DNA of 64,000 bases from Bondarzewia mesenterica (Eukaryota; Basidiomycota; Agaricomycetes; Russulales; Bondarzewiaceae). The stretch covers positions 1 to 64,000 of the forward strand of contig SGPL01000118.1 in the NCBI GenBank assembly GCA_004802705.1, given 5' to 3'. Below, piece after piece: positions 53,790 through 64,000 of the stretch (position 1 is its first letter; each line of letters starts with the position of its first letter). The position numbers and the translations under genes were made by a program. The notes below the pieces were generated by a model. It did no database searches. It saw only the letters and a program-made list of their open reading frames with translations, and had not been told where the DNA came from.

Positions 53790-56326
53790 TCATATCGGGT
53801 TCGCGAGCGACAACTGTGCCAAATAAGCCATACCCTCCTCGCGGTATGTGTCCTGCGTGATGATTAAGGATTGGTTGCCGTCGAGGAATGTGAGTAGTTG
53901 TGGAGAGCTGTTCTTATACATTGGCCAGTTGATACCCGTGTTCCCGTTGGGATCGAGGTTCGTTGCGAAGTGAATCAGGTAGTCAGTCATATCTCCCGGC
54001 CCATAGACATTCAATAGATCCGAGCCATGAGTCTGCAATAGTCATCAGCAGAATCATAAAATCATTCAGTGGACACATCGTAATCAGCAACATAGAAAGC
54101 TCACAGATCCAAGAATGGGAAGAGCTTTGAGGCGCTTGCTCACTAAGTGTTCACAACGTTGACGATTATCATGAATTGGACGACCGAAAAAAGTAGCCAA
54201 CGCTTGGCTTACAGAATGACCAGGTGTTCTGTTCCCCCGAACGCTGTTGAAGGAGAAATCGACGCGGTCCTTGGAATACTATGTCTCCTTGTAGGGCAGC
54301 AAGTCGCTTGTATTGTGGCGTCAGAGCGTTAGCGGTCCCGGTATCAAACGGCGAGCCCTCGGTAATATTGTCTGTGTACAATTCGAGCAAGTGATCAATG
54401 TCGGCACTAGGGGCGGTTGGGAGGTATATCTGTGACATATAATCGTGGACTTCTTGATCGGTACTACCAACACGAGAGTCAGTTCATCCTTTTTTGCGAA
54501 AAGAATAAGGCACCCACGTCACATTGAGATTGCACAACGAAAATAGGGTCCCTTCGTCGTCGCAGTCACCTGCCACAGTTGTACATGGTATATATACGTA
54601 CAATACCGAATGAGCGCCAAAATAAGACTCACCAGTAACAAAAGGTATATTTGCAACACTGCCCTGCTGAACCAACTGGAAGGGCCTGTCCTCCAAAAAT
54701 ACCCCATCAACACGCGGAAGCCATGCAAGGATTAAGGACTACAACGGATGCCATGAGTATCCGGTGATAATTGACTGAGGCCGAAGCACACCTGATATGA
54801 AAATACCATGGGAGAATTATCCATGGCACTCTTCAAAGTGCTATAAGACACTCCTCGCAAGCACTGCAGAGTATCAGATGATCCCGAGCATCCGGTTTCC
54901 TGCACAATATCGTCGTAGTACCGTTGGCCGTGCGAGATGTTGCCTACAGGAATCGGAGACCCAGATTCCATAAACGCACCACGGAACAATCCTTCAGTAT
55001 CTCCACCGTTGGTGACCATCTGAAGTGCAACTGAGATAGCACCCGCACTTTCTCCCCAGCTATACGGGATGGAAGATGTCAATGTACGGTGACAAGGTCA
55101 AAAGCAATTGCAGTATTATCTTACATGGTCACCTTAGTTGGATCACCGCCAAAAGCACCTATGTATTTTTGCACCCAACGGAGCGCCTCACGTTCTGGTT
55201 CAAGTTGTGCATGTTAATAGGACGGGTGATCACCCGAATGGTGATAGAGACTTACGATCCTGCAGTCCAAGGTTGCCTACCCCAGCTTCTCTGACTTCTT
55301 CGCTGGCCAAAAACCCAAAAGCTGTACACGATGGTTAGCGCGAAAGCTCGCATCAAGGCAAAGTGACACATACCAGAGAGACTGAATAATTGCACCTCAT
55401 TCTATCAATAACTCCCGAAAGTGTGAGAACCAAGATTACATACCGATAATTCATGCTAACGTACACTACGGGCTCTCCAAGGTCAATGGACCTTTGAACG
55501 ATGGTGCCCCCATCGTTCTGCAGAAAATTGATCAGCAGTTGTTGGACTAATATACTATATTGACAGCAACTCACACCGCGGTGCCTCCTATTTCAAAGCC
55601 GCCTGAGGATTGACGGAAATCAAAGTCTGACGTCAGGAACGGATAGCGGGCGAAGACTGCACAAGAAGTTCTCACCGCCAAAGATCCACTGTGAAGCCGA
55701 ACAAAAAAGGAAATGAAAATCCTAATCACAAAACGACGATCAACGATCAGCTGTGGAACACGTACTACAAGTACCGGCAGCCTGGAGTTCGCTGTTGCAG
55801 AAGCTGGCTTGATGACATTGATCGTGAGACCTGATTGGCACACTTTGTGAGTCTAAGAAGTGAGACTTTCACCAATTGAACGCATACAATCTTCGCTTGC
55901 TGGCAAAATAACACCGTAAATCGAATTTACAATGAAGTCGACTGCATCTTGAACCAAACCAGCTGGAATAGGCAAGGTAATGGCCTGCTGTGGGCATGCC
56001 GGGCCATATGTCGAGGCCGTCTGGGTGCCCGTGTACGGCCCATTCGGCTGCGGTAAACGAAATCGGAGATCTCCTATTCTTGGTATCACAAAATAAAATG
56101 AATTAAACATCGAAGGATTCCGGAACGGTTGGGTTCATGCTCACGGTGATTGGGCGAAAGGTATACCAAGAAATCTGGTCACTGCGCCTATTGTTGTACC
56201 TACGAAGGTCCCGTTGTCCAGTTGAACTGTCGGGATCGTCTGTCTAGTAGTCAAGGCAGTTGTGAGCCCGACTTGCATAATCAAAAGGGCCGCTGCTATT
56301 GCAGTAGCAAACAAAAATCGGGACAT
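53790..56326 (-). CDS. Secreted type-B carboxylesterase/lipase
   Basis: Fifteen exons (56326-56145, 56078-55873, 55830-55766, 55688-55676, 55602-55577, 55517-55444, 55381-55374, 55321-55256, 55194-55125, 55059-54792, 54738-54633, 54569-54518, 54463-54213, 54142-54105, 54032-53790) total 1668 nt, exactly 555 residues. A signal peptide (MSRFLFATAIAAALLIMQVG) is followed by FLGIPFAQSP, GDLRFRLPQPNGPY, SEDCMRSIG (disulfide Cys), WIFGGGFEIGGTA (oxyanion hole), VYVSMNYRLSAFGFLAS, NLGLQDQREALRWVQKYIGA, the nucleophile WGESAGAISVALQM, and late THGSDLLNVYG carrying the catalytic-His region. This is the Candida rugosa lipase/sterol-esterase fold. Substrate range cannot be read from sequence. A TATATAT lies about 90 bases before the ATG. 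Two exons are tiny: 13 nt (WIFG) and 8 nt (encoding part of R-L-S-A). Confidence 0.93.
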
Positions 56327-57658
56327 CGCTTAGGATGAAGCTATTGGGAGGGAAAAGATTGGACGATAACAGGTCTTGTCCTCGTATCGACAGTCGACAG
56401 TCGACAGCCAGAATATATACTCTGGCCTGCAGGGGAACCTCCGTGGCTTCGCAGAAACCGCCATGCCGTACGGATACCGTTTGACAATGCATCCAGCATG
56501 AACCTGCTGTTGACACTGAACAGAAGGTACAAGGGAGTAGGCGCTGGGAATGCGACAAGTCATCCTTGAACACGAGAAGCGCGAGTAGAATGGAAAGTAT
56601 CGATCAGATACTTCAAGCACAACAGTTGGTTCTAAAAATAAGACGACGGACCATGTGGATATTTCAACATGTTCGCTGGAAGTGGCGCCTAAATGAATTG
56701 TGGTGACGAATTGTGCACCACTCCCGACTGTCGACTATGATTCCCAAGGAAGGGCTATATGCCACACAACCTCACCAGCTGTTTTCTGCACATTTACTTG
56801 AAGTTGCTCTAAAGACACATGCAAATGGTAAGTCCACACAGACGTGAGCAATGAAATGCCGTGAGACACTGTGAGATTCCGCGGTGCAGAATTTCACGAG
56901 AACAGGTTGAAAGAGGTACCTACGTCTAGACACCCTTGGAAATTTTCATTCTACATCTACAAATAAGCAGATGTCAGTCAAATCTGGATGAATGTTGCGT
57001 TACGGAAATGAAGAGCTGCATATGACTTGAAATACTGACATGATCCTATTCATGCAGCGCAAACCGGATTCTGTGTCATTAATACGGACATCGGTGTCCC
57101 CGCCATCCGCCTGAATTACGGTATGATCGACTTATACCTCTCACTTCTATATCACTTACTAAAATCATGCAGCCACAGACCGGGCCTGAAAAACTCCGAG
57201 TCCCTGACAGAACTGGCTTGAGGTCCTGGCGGGCTCCTCAACAACCTCCTGCCAGAGCCCAGGGCTCCGTAATTGTGGCTATACTGCCACTAAACCGCAG
57301 CCTCAGAATAAGCAACGACAACGAAGTGCACAATAACCGGGTCGAGCACCCGCGAGTACGGAAAGAAAAGTCACCCTCACACCGATCATGGTCATGTATG
57401 ATGGTAAGCAGCAGTCATGAACGAACTAGAACATGCGGGATTGGGTTGCTGAGAAGGTCTCAATTACGACCAGCACTGTAAAAAAAAAACTATCAGGAAA
57501 GGGATGATCCTGACTAACACTGAAACAATGTCATTGGGCAGCCTGTTAGGCCTTCGAGCTAATGACAGCCGTTCCAACGCAATGAACATGTCTTCGCAGT
57601 CTCTCCGCATGATTCTGAGACAAACAGCGATGTTCCATTCGGATTGGCGAGTCTTGCA
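56327..57658. other. Intergenic, no recognised gene
   Basis: 1.3 kb between two minus-strand genes. The first 120 bases are the esterase promoter. A run of ten As lies at 57480-57489. ORFs such as 57167-57481 have no support. Confidence 0.5.
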
Positions 57659-60600
57659 TTACGTGCTAAATGTCAAAGTTACGCCCCGTATCTTCAGCCG
57701 TACACTGCGTTCTGCAGCCCATTCGAATCGAACCGCTTGCAGCGTGTCTTCCACGCTCATGTTGGCTAGATCCAGAGCAAGCGTTCAAGACAGCAGCATT
57801 GCAGTTCAACAGTCAACTCACCTTCGTCACCGACATTGAATTTCAATGACTTGTATGGTTCTGAACCGGCGTGACCCTGTCTAGGCGGAGCGCCGGGATT
57901 GAAGAAGCTGGTAAAGCTCGAGCCAACCTTCCACACAAGTACAAGTCCTTCTTCGAGTGAGACAGTCACGAGACGCCGGCCATCGGGGGAGAAACTGCAG
58001 GCCGCAAGACGCTTCTTGTGGCATTCGAGCACATAGAGCCGCGTGGCTGTTTTGAGATCATACATGATGATGGCACCCTCAATCGTGCCCACAGCTAGAC
58101 GCTGACTGCCCATGTGAAAGTCGACAGTGGGAAACCTGAGAGAAGCATATGAGCGGCTGAGGCTACCGCATAGCATGAGCACATACGTCTTGACGACATG
58201 TCCGAGAATTTCGGTAGCAGTATCAAGGACAGCTTCCCTATTCGAGTTTGAGTTGGGGTCCAGAGACTTCACTACTGCTTCGATAAGGCGTGGCAAGTTG
58301 GGATAGATGACAAGTGGTTTCTGTGACTGTTTTAGAAGCTGACCAAGAATGCAAACAAGGACCAATACCTTCTTAATGAGAAATGCCATGAGCTGCATGA
58401 CAGACTTGCGGTGGTCAAGATCCCTTGGATGCAAGATGTCAAGCGACAGCGTTGTCATGAACAAGGCAGTGCTGTGTGTGGCAATCTGCAAAACCGCCAA
58501 GCGAGCCTGAGGTCCCGCATTCTGCGAGGATATGCTCTCTTTGCGAGAGTTTGTGGCAAGAGTGAAGAGGGAGCGCAACATTTCCATTGCATCCACGTAC
58601 TGCTGCCAGATGTGGAAGCCGCGGGAGCACAGGTCGATGGCCAATAACTTGTAAGACACATCGTCATCATGGAGGTATATCATGATGGACTTGGAGATAT
58701 CGTTAAGAGCGCTGAAGGGTTATCAGTAAGTCGGGAGAAGTGACGATGACTATATTCTCACTTTGTAGATAATAGGTTGTACTTCTCGGTTGCGATGTAG
58801 CCGCACAAGAATAAAGCCATCGCTACTCGAGGTAATTTCCGTTCTGCATCTGGCTGCAAGCAAGGCACTAAATTCGTGCAAAATGAGCGGCGAGAAAGCA
58901 TCAAACTTGAAGCGCTCACAATGGTGTTGCCAACGTTCCACCAATGATATTGTCTCTTCAACTGACATATTTGCCACACCAGCGTCAAATAACGTTCTGG
59001 CGGCTGATCGAAGTTCAGCTACCACAGCAGTGATCAGCAGGAAAGCGCATAGGCTATATGGAAATTTACCAGAGGCCTCAAACCACCATCGGGCCAAGAA
59101 GGGCAGACTTGGCGAGTAGTATGGATTACCAATTTGAGAAAGAGACGCTGCAAGAATGGCTATGATGGTGTTGGTATCATCTGCCACATCTGTACTATAT
59201 CCGTCATTCTGCGCTGATATGTAGCCGATACGACTCACCTTCGAAATGATTTAGAGTTCGCAAAATTGAAACGATGGCTATTGCGTGGGCGGCAGACGCC
59301 TCTGCTGAGATACACCAAGCACTCTGCGGACTGTCGCAAACAGTCAACGAAGTAGACCCGTTGCTGTGTTTCTTCTGAGCGTGTGCGCATCGGCGGTTAT
59401 GAGAGAGACTTGCCTGTACAGCCCAATCAATACAGATGCTCTAGGCAATTTGAATTTGTCTGTGCACAGAAGATCGATCTCGGAATTGAGTCCAGGAGTG
59501 AGTAAGGCCCCAAGAAGGGCACGAAGGCCGTCAAGGGTTGTCAAAGCATGCAGCTTTTCCTGCTCATCGTCCGACGCTGATCTGGAGAGGGACACCGCCT
59601 GCGTGAGAAGTGGCTCCAGATCAACCAAGAGTGTATTTGCTGTGAACGAACATTTTAATCGTAGCGTGGGTAGACATACCATAAGCGCTTACCAGCATCG
59701 ATCCCTTGCATTTTTGAGCCCAAAGAAGCAAATCCGCCATGCAAAGAGTGCATCTGATGATCAAGCGGTCTGTGATGACAGGGTAATTTCGTAAGATAAG
59801 TTACTATGCAGAAGTAATGCCATACTCACACTTCCGTCCAGCCACCCTGACCTAGCATCTCTTCAGCCTTATCAAGACTCATTGAACGCCAAAACTCTTT
59901 CGTCTTGGCATCCCATAATCGAGTCCGCGCGTTGGCATACATCAGTAGCAAGTTATCGCCGCCGACGCAGATCCTATTCAGTGCCGCCTGGGACCCCGGC
60001 ACAACATAGAGGCTGTGGAAAACGTTCAATATCTGAGAGCGTTTGAAGTTCATATACATACAACTGATATTCATCGATGGCAATCACAGCGATGGTACCA
60101 TCAAGAGACACGCATAACGTGCATCCGCGAAGGGGCCCTCCCCTATCTTGATTGACTTGTACAACGTCAACAAGAGGTGTGATAAAGATCGTCCACCGTG
60201 CCAAAAGCTTCAAGGAACTGGGGGTGTGACATGAGTAAATGCGTCCCAATTAGCACCCCCAACTCACTTCAAAGCCCATATAGCAACTGAACCATCATCC
60301 GCGCCACCGATAATCACTCGGTCCGTTGTACGACTATTCTGGACTACATGCAAATCTACAATAAAACCGTTCAGCGCTATGTCAGAAGACTTTCTGGATA
60401 TCGCATGCGCTTCGACGTTTGCCATATCTTTGAGTGGTAAACTCTCGATGGTGCCATCACCTGCGGTTGGAGAGCGAAGCAAGATGAGCTCGATGTTATA
60501 TCCCGTGTATCGATACTCAACTGTATCCCAGAACCACGAGGTTCAACTCTAGAGGTAACATGTACGTGACGTGTTTCGCGGGCGCGATGCTCTGGTTCTT

Positions 60601-62858
60601 GTGAAACGCCTTCCATATCACGGTCGCCGGTGGGCCCGAAGGTGTATTTTCCGGTGCAGCTTTGTAAATCTCTAGCCTCCGACGCCCCTTTTTGCTGATG
60701 CTCGTCGTAAGAACCTCATATGCCGATATGACTTGCAAAGCCTGCTGGTTCGCCACTGACACGGAGCTAACGAGCTGAGGGCTGATGTAAACATTGCTAT
60801 GTGGACGAATTAGAAGATAGTTCTTTGGACTAACTGCAACATGGCATGAACAGAGTTGTCGTTGATTTGATCATTGTTTGCGTCCACAAACGTCAATTTG
60901 ACAATATCCACCCGCTCCTGTCAGTTCACAAGTTAAGATGAAACACTGATCAAAGAGGGGAAATGGGGAAATATATATTACTGGATATGTTGCAGCAAAT
61001 GTATCGTGACCGATCCAAACCATGTCTCGCACATTTTCGCACGGCATTGTGCAAAGGCAATCAAGGGACATATGATTGTATTGAAAGGCCTGTCGTGATT
61101 AAGTCAGACTTGACGGTATAACAGATGGGTACACTCACGATAAATTCGTGGTCGGACCAGACGAACCCACATAGCTGGGATTCAAATTTCACCACGCGCA
61201 AGCCCTTGTGGCCCCATTCAGACGGAATTTCCCCAGCTACGACAGGGCTTTCCAGCTCGATCCTTCCAGCTGACCCTTCATTGACATGGGCTTCACCTGC
61301 ATTTTGATGTACTTTCGGTTTGAATGGATTGAAGGTGAGTGCCAGATTTGCAGCTGTACTATCTTCTCGTAACTGAGTTGTGCCGGGCACAGATGCGTGT
61401 GCAGTGATTCGCAGACGCTGGACCATGAACTGCCTGAACAAATCCATGTAACATAGAGTGAACGACCCTTTTCCAACTACGTCAATTCACGATCATTATC
61501 CAGAAGCCAGTCACTTACCGTCTGGATGAGACAAAGCTGTGATACAATCTGCACTAGCATCTATAAACCATTCACCAACCTTCTCGATCCTTGTCTCTTC
61601 AGTGTCGAGTTCAAACCCTTTTCGGATCTCGAGAAGAGTGACACGAGAGCCTTGTTGCTGGCCGTTATCATCGCTATCAAAAGACATCTGAGGCACAGCG
61701 CTTTCATCCATTGTGGCGCACGTCATGATGATTATAGACTAGGAAAAAAAAGATAAATAATGCGCCAACAGGGTGGTAAAACCAACCAATTCGCACCTCT
61801 CCATCATCGAAAATATTTAACCGTGTCCAGATCCACACTCCACGGGGATTTTCGATGTCATTAGCACCTATGGGAGGTGCGAAGTATGACGCCGGAATGC
61901 GAATTGACGCGCAACATGAGCCATCGGCAATGGAGATGATGGATAGATCTCTGAGAATCCGGGTCAATAAACAGATGGGAGACTACTAAGAAATTTACCC
62001 ATTTCTCTGTAGACACATGACGTGTCGACCATGGTTGATTGTTTCTAGACCTGTGACCGTGCACCCTTCCCCAAATCGAGGAGGGAATATATGTCGTTCC
62101 AAAATCAGAGAGTACCGAGAAGGGACAGAAGAAGGAAGCAAAGACGGAGAGGGAGGTGAAGAGATTGATCTAGCCGTGAGTGCTGGTGATTGCGTCGCAG
62201 AGAGTAGAGACTTTGCATCAGTTAGACGAATGGTGCTGGGGGATGACGGGAGAATGGGAGGAGATGCCATTGACTTTTCGAAGGTGACTCCCTTGTCAAA
62301 AGAAGGAATGAGCCGATCAGTGACAGACTTCTCTCTTACACCGCTCTTGAGATACTCCTTTAGTTTCTCTGGTTCATCATCGAAGTCGACGTAGTTTTTT
62401 GGCGCCTGAACCTGTTCTGTGGAGACGCCTGACACACTGCGAGCCCAATGTGACATGGTGAAAGGGGAGAGGGCTGGGCTGAGGGATGAGGGAGTACTGG
62501 AGCGTGAATGCGAGAATGAACGTCGCGAGCTATGCACTGGAGCTGGACTAGTTGGCCTTGACGAAGGAGTACTATCGATCTCCACTAAGGGATAGGGAGC
62601 AGATCCAATAGAGCGACGAAATAAAAAGACGGTTCCATTGTCACAGCCAATTGCCGCACCACCCACAGACTCTAATCCGGCTTGTATCGAGGAAATAGGC
62701 CTTCCAGGATCGCGAACCCACGAAGTGATGCAGACAGCTTGAGCATCAGAGCATGCTTGGTCGACAAGAGTTCTAGCACTGCCTAGAGTATTTTTATCCC
62801 CGATTGTCTTCGTATCGGGCAGAAAAACGAAAGGTATCACCAACGGTGTCGAGTTCAT
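57659..62858 (-). CDS. WD40-repeat protein, WDR7/rabconnectin-3 beta-like
   Basis: A long multi-exon gene. The first exon (62858-61999) begins MNSTPLVIPFVFLPDTK and carries WD-type blades (AAIGCDNGTVFLFRRS) with a Ser/Pro-rich insertion. Resolved next exon is 61950-61797. Further coding blocks include VIIGGADDGSVAIWALK (near 60270), ARWTIFITPLVDVVQVNQDR, ICVGGDNLLLMYANARTRLW and SMSLDKAEEMLG. The C-terminal third shows ARLAVLQIATHSTALFMTTL, YPNLPRLIEAVVKSLDPNSN, QRLAVGTIEGAIIMYDLKTA, ACSFSPDGRRLVTVSLEEG and LVWKVGSSFTSFFNPG, and the last exon (57765-57659) gives NMSVEDTLQAVRFEWAAERS. These match WDR7, the partner of DMXL/Rav1-type proteins that regulate V-ATPase assembly. Not all middle exon borders were resolved. 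Expected length is around 1,400-1,500 residues. Confidence 0.85.
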
Positions 62859-63375
62859 GCTTGAAGCAGTACCGCTCGGGATCAAGCAGGCTGCCGTCAG
62901 AAACCTATCAGCCTGAAGAGACTTCCACTAGCAGACTATCGTTGCAGAAAATTCTTGGAGAGATAAGTACACGCAGGTTTTAGTTTGGATGATGTGTGAA
63001 ACTGAAGCCCATAGTGACAGGAGGAGCGATCCAAGGCTCTAAAGGAAGGCTCTAAAGGAAGACTCAGGTCGGAGTATGGATTACGTAAGAGCAAAGTTCA
63101 GAAGTGTCATTTTGTTGCTCATCTAGTACAATTTGCACATCTGGTACAATTTGCAACCGCCGCCACGCAACGACAGTAATACATGGTTGCCCCGTTCACG
63201 GCTAGTTCCCCCCTAATACTCAATCTCGACACGTTTAGAAACGAAGACTGTCCATTCATACCAGTCAATAACGATCGTAACCCACAGATCATAGTCACAT
63301 GTATATAAGCTCCGACCACGATAGAATTGGAAGCATTCCGAGTCCACAGGAAAGTCAAAGGGGAAAGTTCCAAAG
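62859..63375. other. Intergenic with short direct repeats
   Basis: A 13-14 base unit GGCTCTAAAGGAA occurs twice in tandem at about 63035-63062, and ATCT(A/G)GTACAATTTGCA occurs twice at about 63120-63153. No gene recognised. Both neighbours are on the minus strand, so this is the WDR7-like promoter and the P450 3' region. Confidence 0.45.
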
Positions 63376-64000
63376 TTACTTAGTCATGCCTTGCTCGTTC
63401 TCCGTCTGTTTGATGAGAGCCAGAGCTGTCTCCGAACGAGGAATAAGCGAACATTTGAAGCTTTTCGGATGACTGTGTGTGTACGGCAAGTCATCAACGA
63501 TTGTAACGTCAACAACCACAGCGACGCATTTGAGTAGTATTACGCACTTCACTAAGGAGCTGACGAAGTCGACTTCGGGCTCAATAATGGTTCCATTCGT
63601 GTCCTTCGGCTTAGAGATATTGTAAACGGAAAGGAGAGATGCGATATTAATCCATAAATTGTCCAAGGCGAGCCACCGGCCAGGACAGACACTGCAAAAC
63701 GTACCGAGACATAATCGACAAACAATCATCGGCCAAGCGAGAAGCCGAACTCACCGTCGTCCGAATCCAAAGACGATATGAGGCAAGTCGTTGATCCCAA
63801 GCTCTGTATTCTTCTTCTGATCCTCGAACCGTTCCGGCCTGAATGCAAATGCATCCGGATACTTCGCCTCGTCGTGAAACATAGCCCTAAAAGCGGAACC
63901 AAGTTGTCAAAAACCAGGATCAAATAAGTCATTTGATACAGGAGGAAATTGTTGCGAAAACTTGGCGAAAACTAACCAGATATTGGGTAAGATCGTCGTG
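63376..64000 (-). CDS. Cytochrome P450, C-terminal part, continues past the window edge
   Basis: Four coding blocks are visible: 64000-63977 (edge), 63886-63755, 63691-63548 and 63472-63376. They join in phase as ILPNIWAMFHDEAKYPDAFA, FRPERFEDQKKNTELGINDL, PHIVFGFGRRVCPGRWLALD and a terminal SFKCSLIPRSETALALI. FRPERF is the PERF motif and FGFGRRVCPGRWLA is the heme-binding loop with the Cys thiolate ligand. The ending resembles the fungal CYP64/CYP5144-like oxygenases annotated as O-methylsterigmatocystin oxidoreductase-like; the substrate cannot be inferred. About 400 N-terminal residues should lie beyond position 64000. Confidence 0.9.

Noticed and set aside
55321..55444. Apparent frame break after MNYR in the carboxylesterase
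   Set aside because: An 8-nt micro-exon (55381-55374) with normal splice signals restores the frame exactly.

Overview
The window is nuclear DNA of a basidiomycete fungus, most likely an Agaricomycete. The evidence is the gene style: many short (about 45-70 nt) GT-AG introns, several micro-exons of 6-21 nt, pyrimidine-rich 5' leaders, and proteins of the ectomycorrhiza-regulated esterase, M64 peptidase, GH20 and TRK families in the form they have in mushrooms. I assembled exons by eye, using splice consensus, reading phase and remembered family motifs; no alignment was run. The sequence is draft quality: single Ns at 9535, 9543, 20914 and 40676, and at least five genes carry a single-base frame break, mostly in or near short homopolymers.

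Layout, left to right. 1-1.5 kb: AT-rich repetitive island. 1.5-3.4 kb (+): secreted protein built from three tandem copies of one four-cysteine module. 5.1-6.9 kb (+): PIG3-type quinone oxidoreductase. 8.7 kb (+): small Ser-rich protein. 9-11.7 kb: no recognisable gene. 11.7-13.2 kb (-): alpha/beta hydrolase. 13.5-15.3 kb (-): ribosomal L1-domain nucleolar protein (UTP30/CIC1 type). 15.7-16.9 kb (-): unknown Pro-rich protein. 17.5-20.0 kb (+): secreted M64 metallopeptidase. 20.3-22.4 kb (+): large disordered protein ending in the CaaX box CVIM. 24.2-25.7 kb (+): MIF4G-like protein. 25.8-27.5 kb (-): geranylgeranyltransferase-I beta subunit. 28.2-30.4 kb (-): NOT2 of CCR4-NOT, divergent from 30.6-31.3 kb (+): RNA polymerase III subunit RPC9. 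32.1 kb: a tRNA-like sequence. 32.5-33.6 kb (-): unknown Pro-rich protein. 34.8-36.5 kb (-): tetraspanin. 37.4-39.8 kb (+): GH20 beta-N-acetylhexosaminidase. 40.4-42.5 kb (-): ENTH-domain clathrin adaptor. 43.7-46.7 kb (+): large Ser-rich protein with C-terminal membrane segments. 47.3-49.2 kb (-): a protein combining a PHD-like finger, a caspase/CHAT-like core and a zinc ribbon, followed by a foldback inverted repeat. 50.1-53.4 kb (+): TRK potassium transporter. 53.8-56.3 kb (-): secreted type-B carboxylesterase/lipase. 57.7-62.9 kb (-): WDR7/rabconnectin-3 beta-like WD40 protein. 63.4-64.0 kb (-): C-terminal end of a cytochrome P450 that continues beyond the window.

Most of the window is ordinary housekeeping and secreted-enzyme content without operon-like logic. 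There are a few functional echoes: gene expression (NOT2, RPC9, UTP30, MIF4G-like), endomembrane traffic (ENTH adaptor, WDR7, tetraspanin), and lipid modification (a prenyltransferase subunit about 3.5 kb from a CaaX protein). The most unusual item is the finger/caspase-like gene at 47.3-49.2 kb. It is intact across eight exons and I cannot assign it to a named family.
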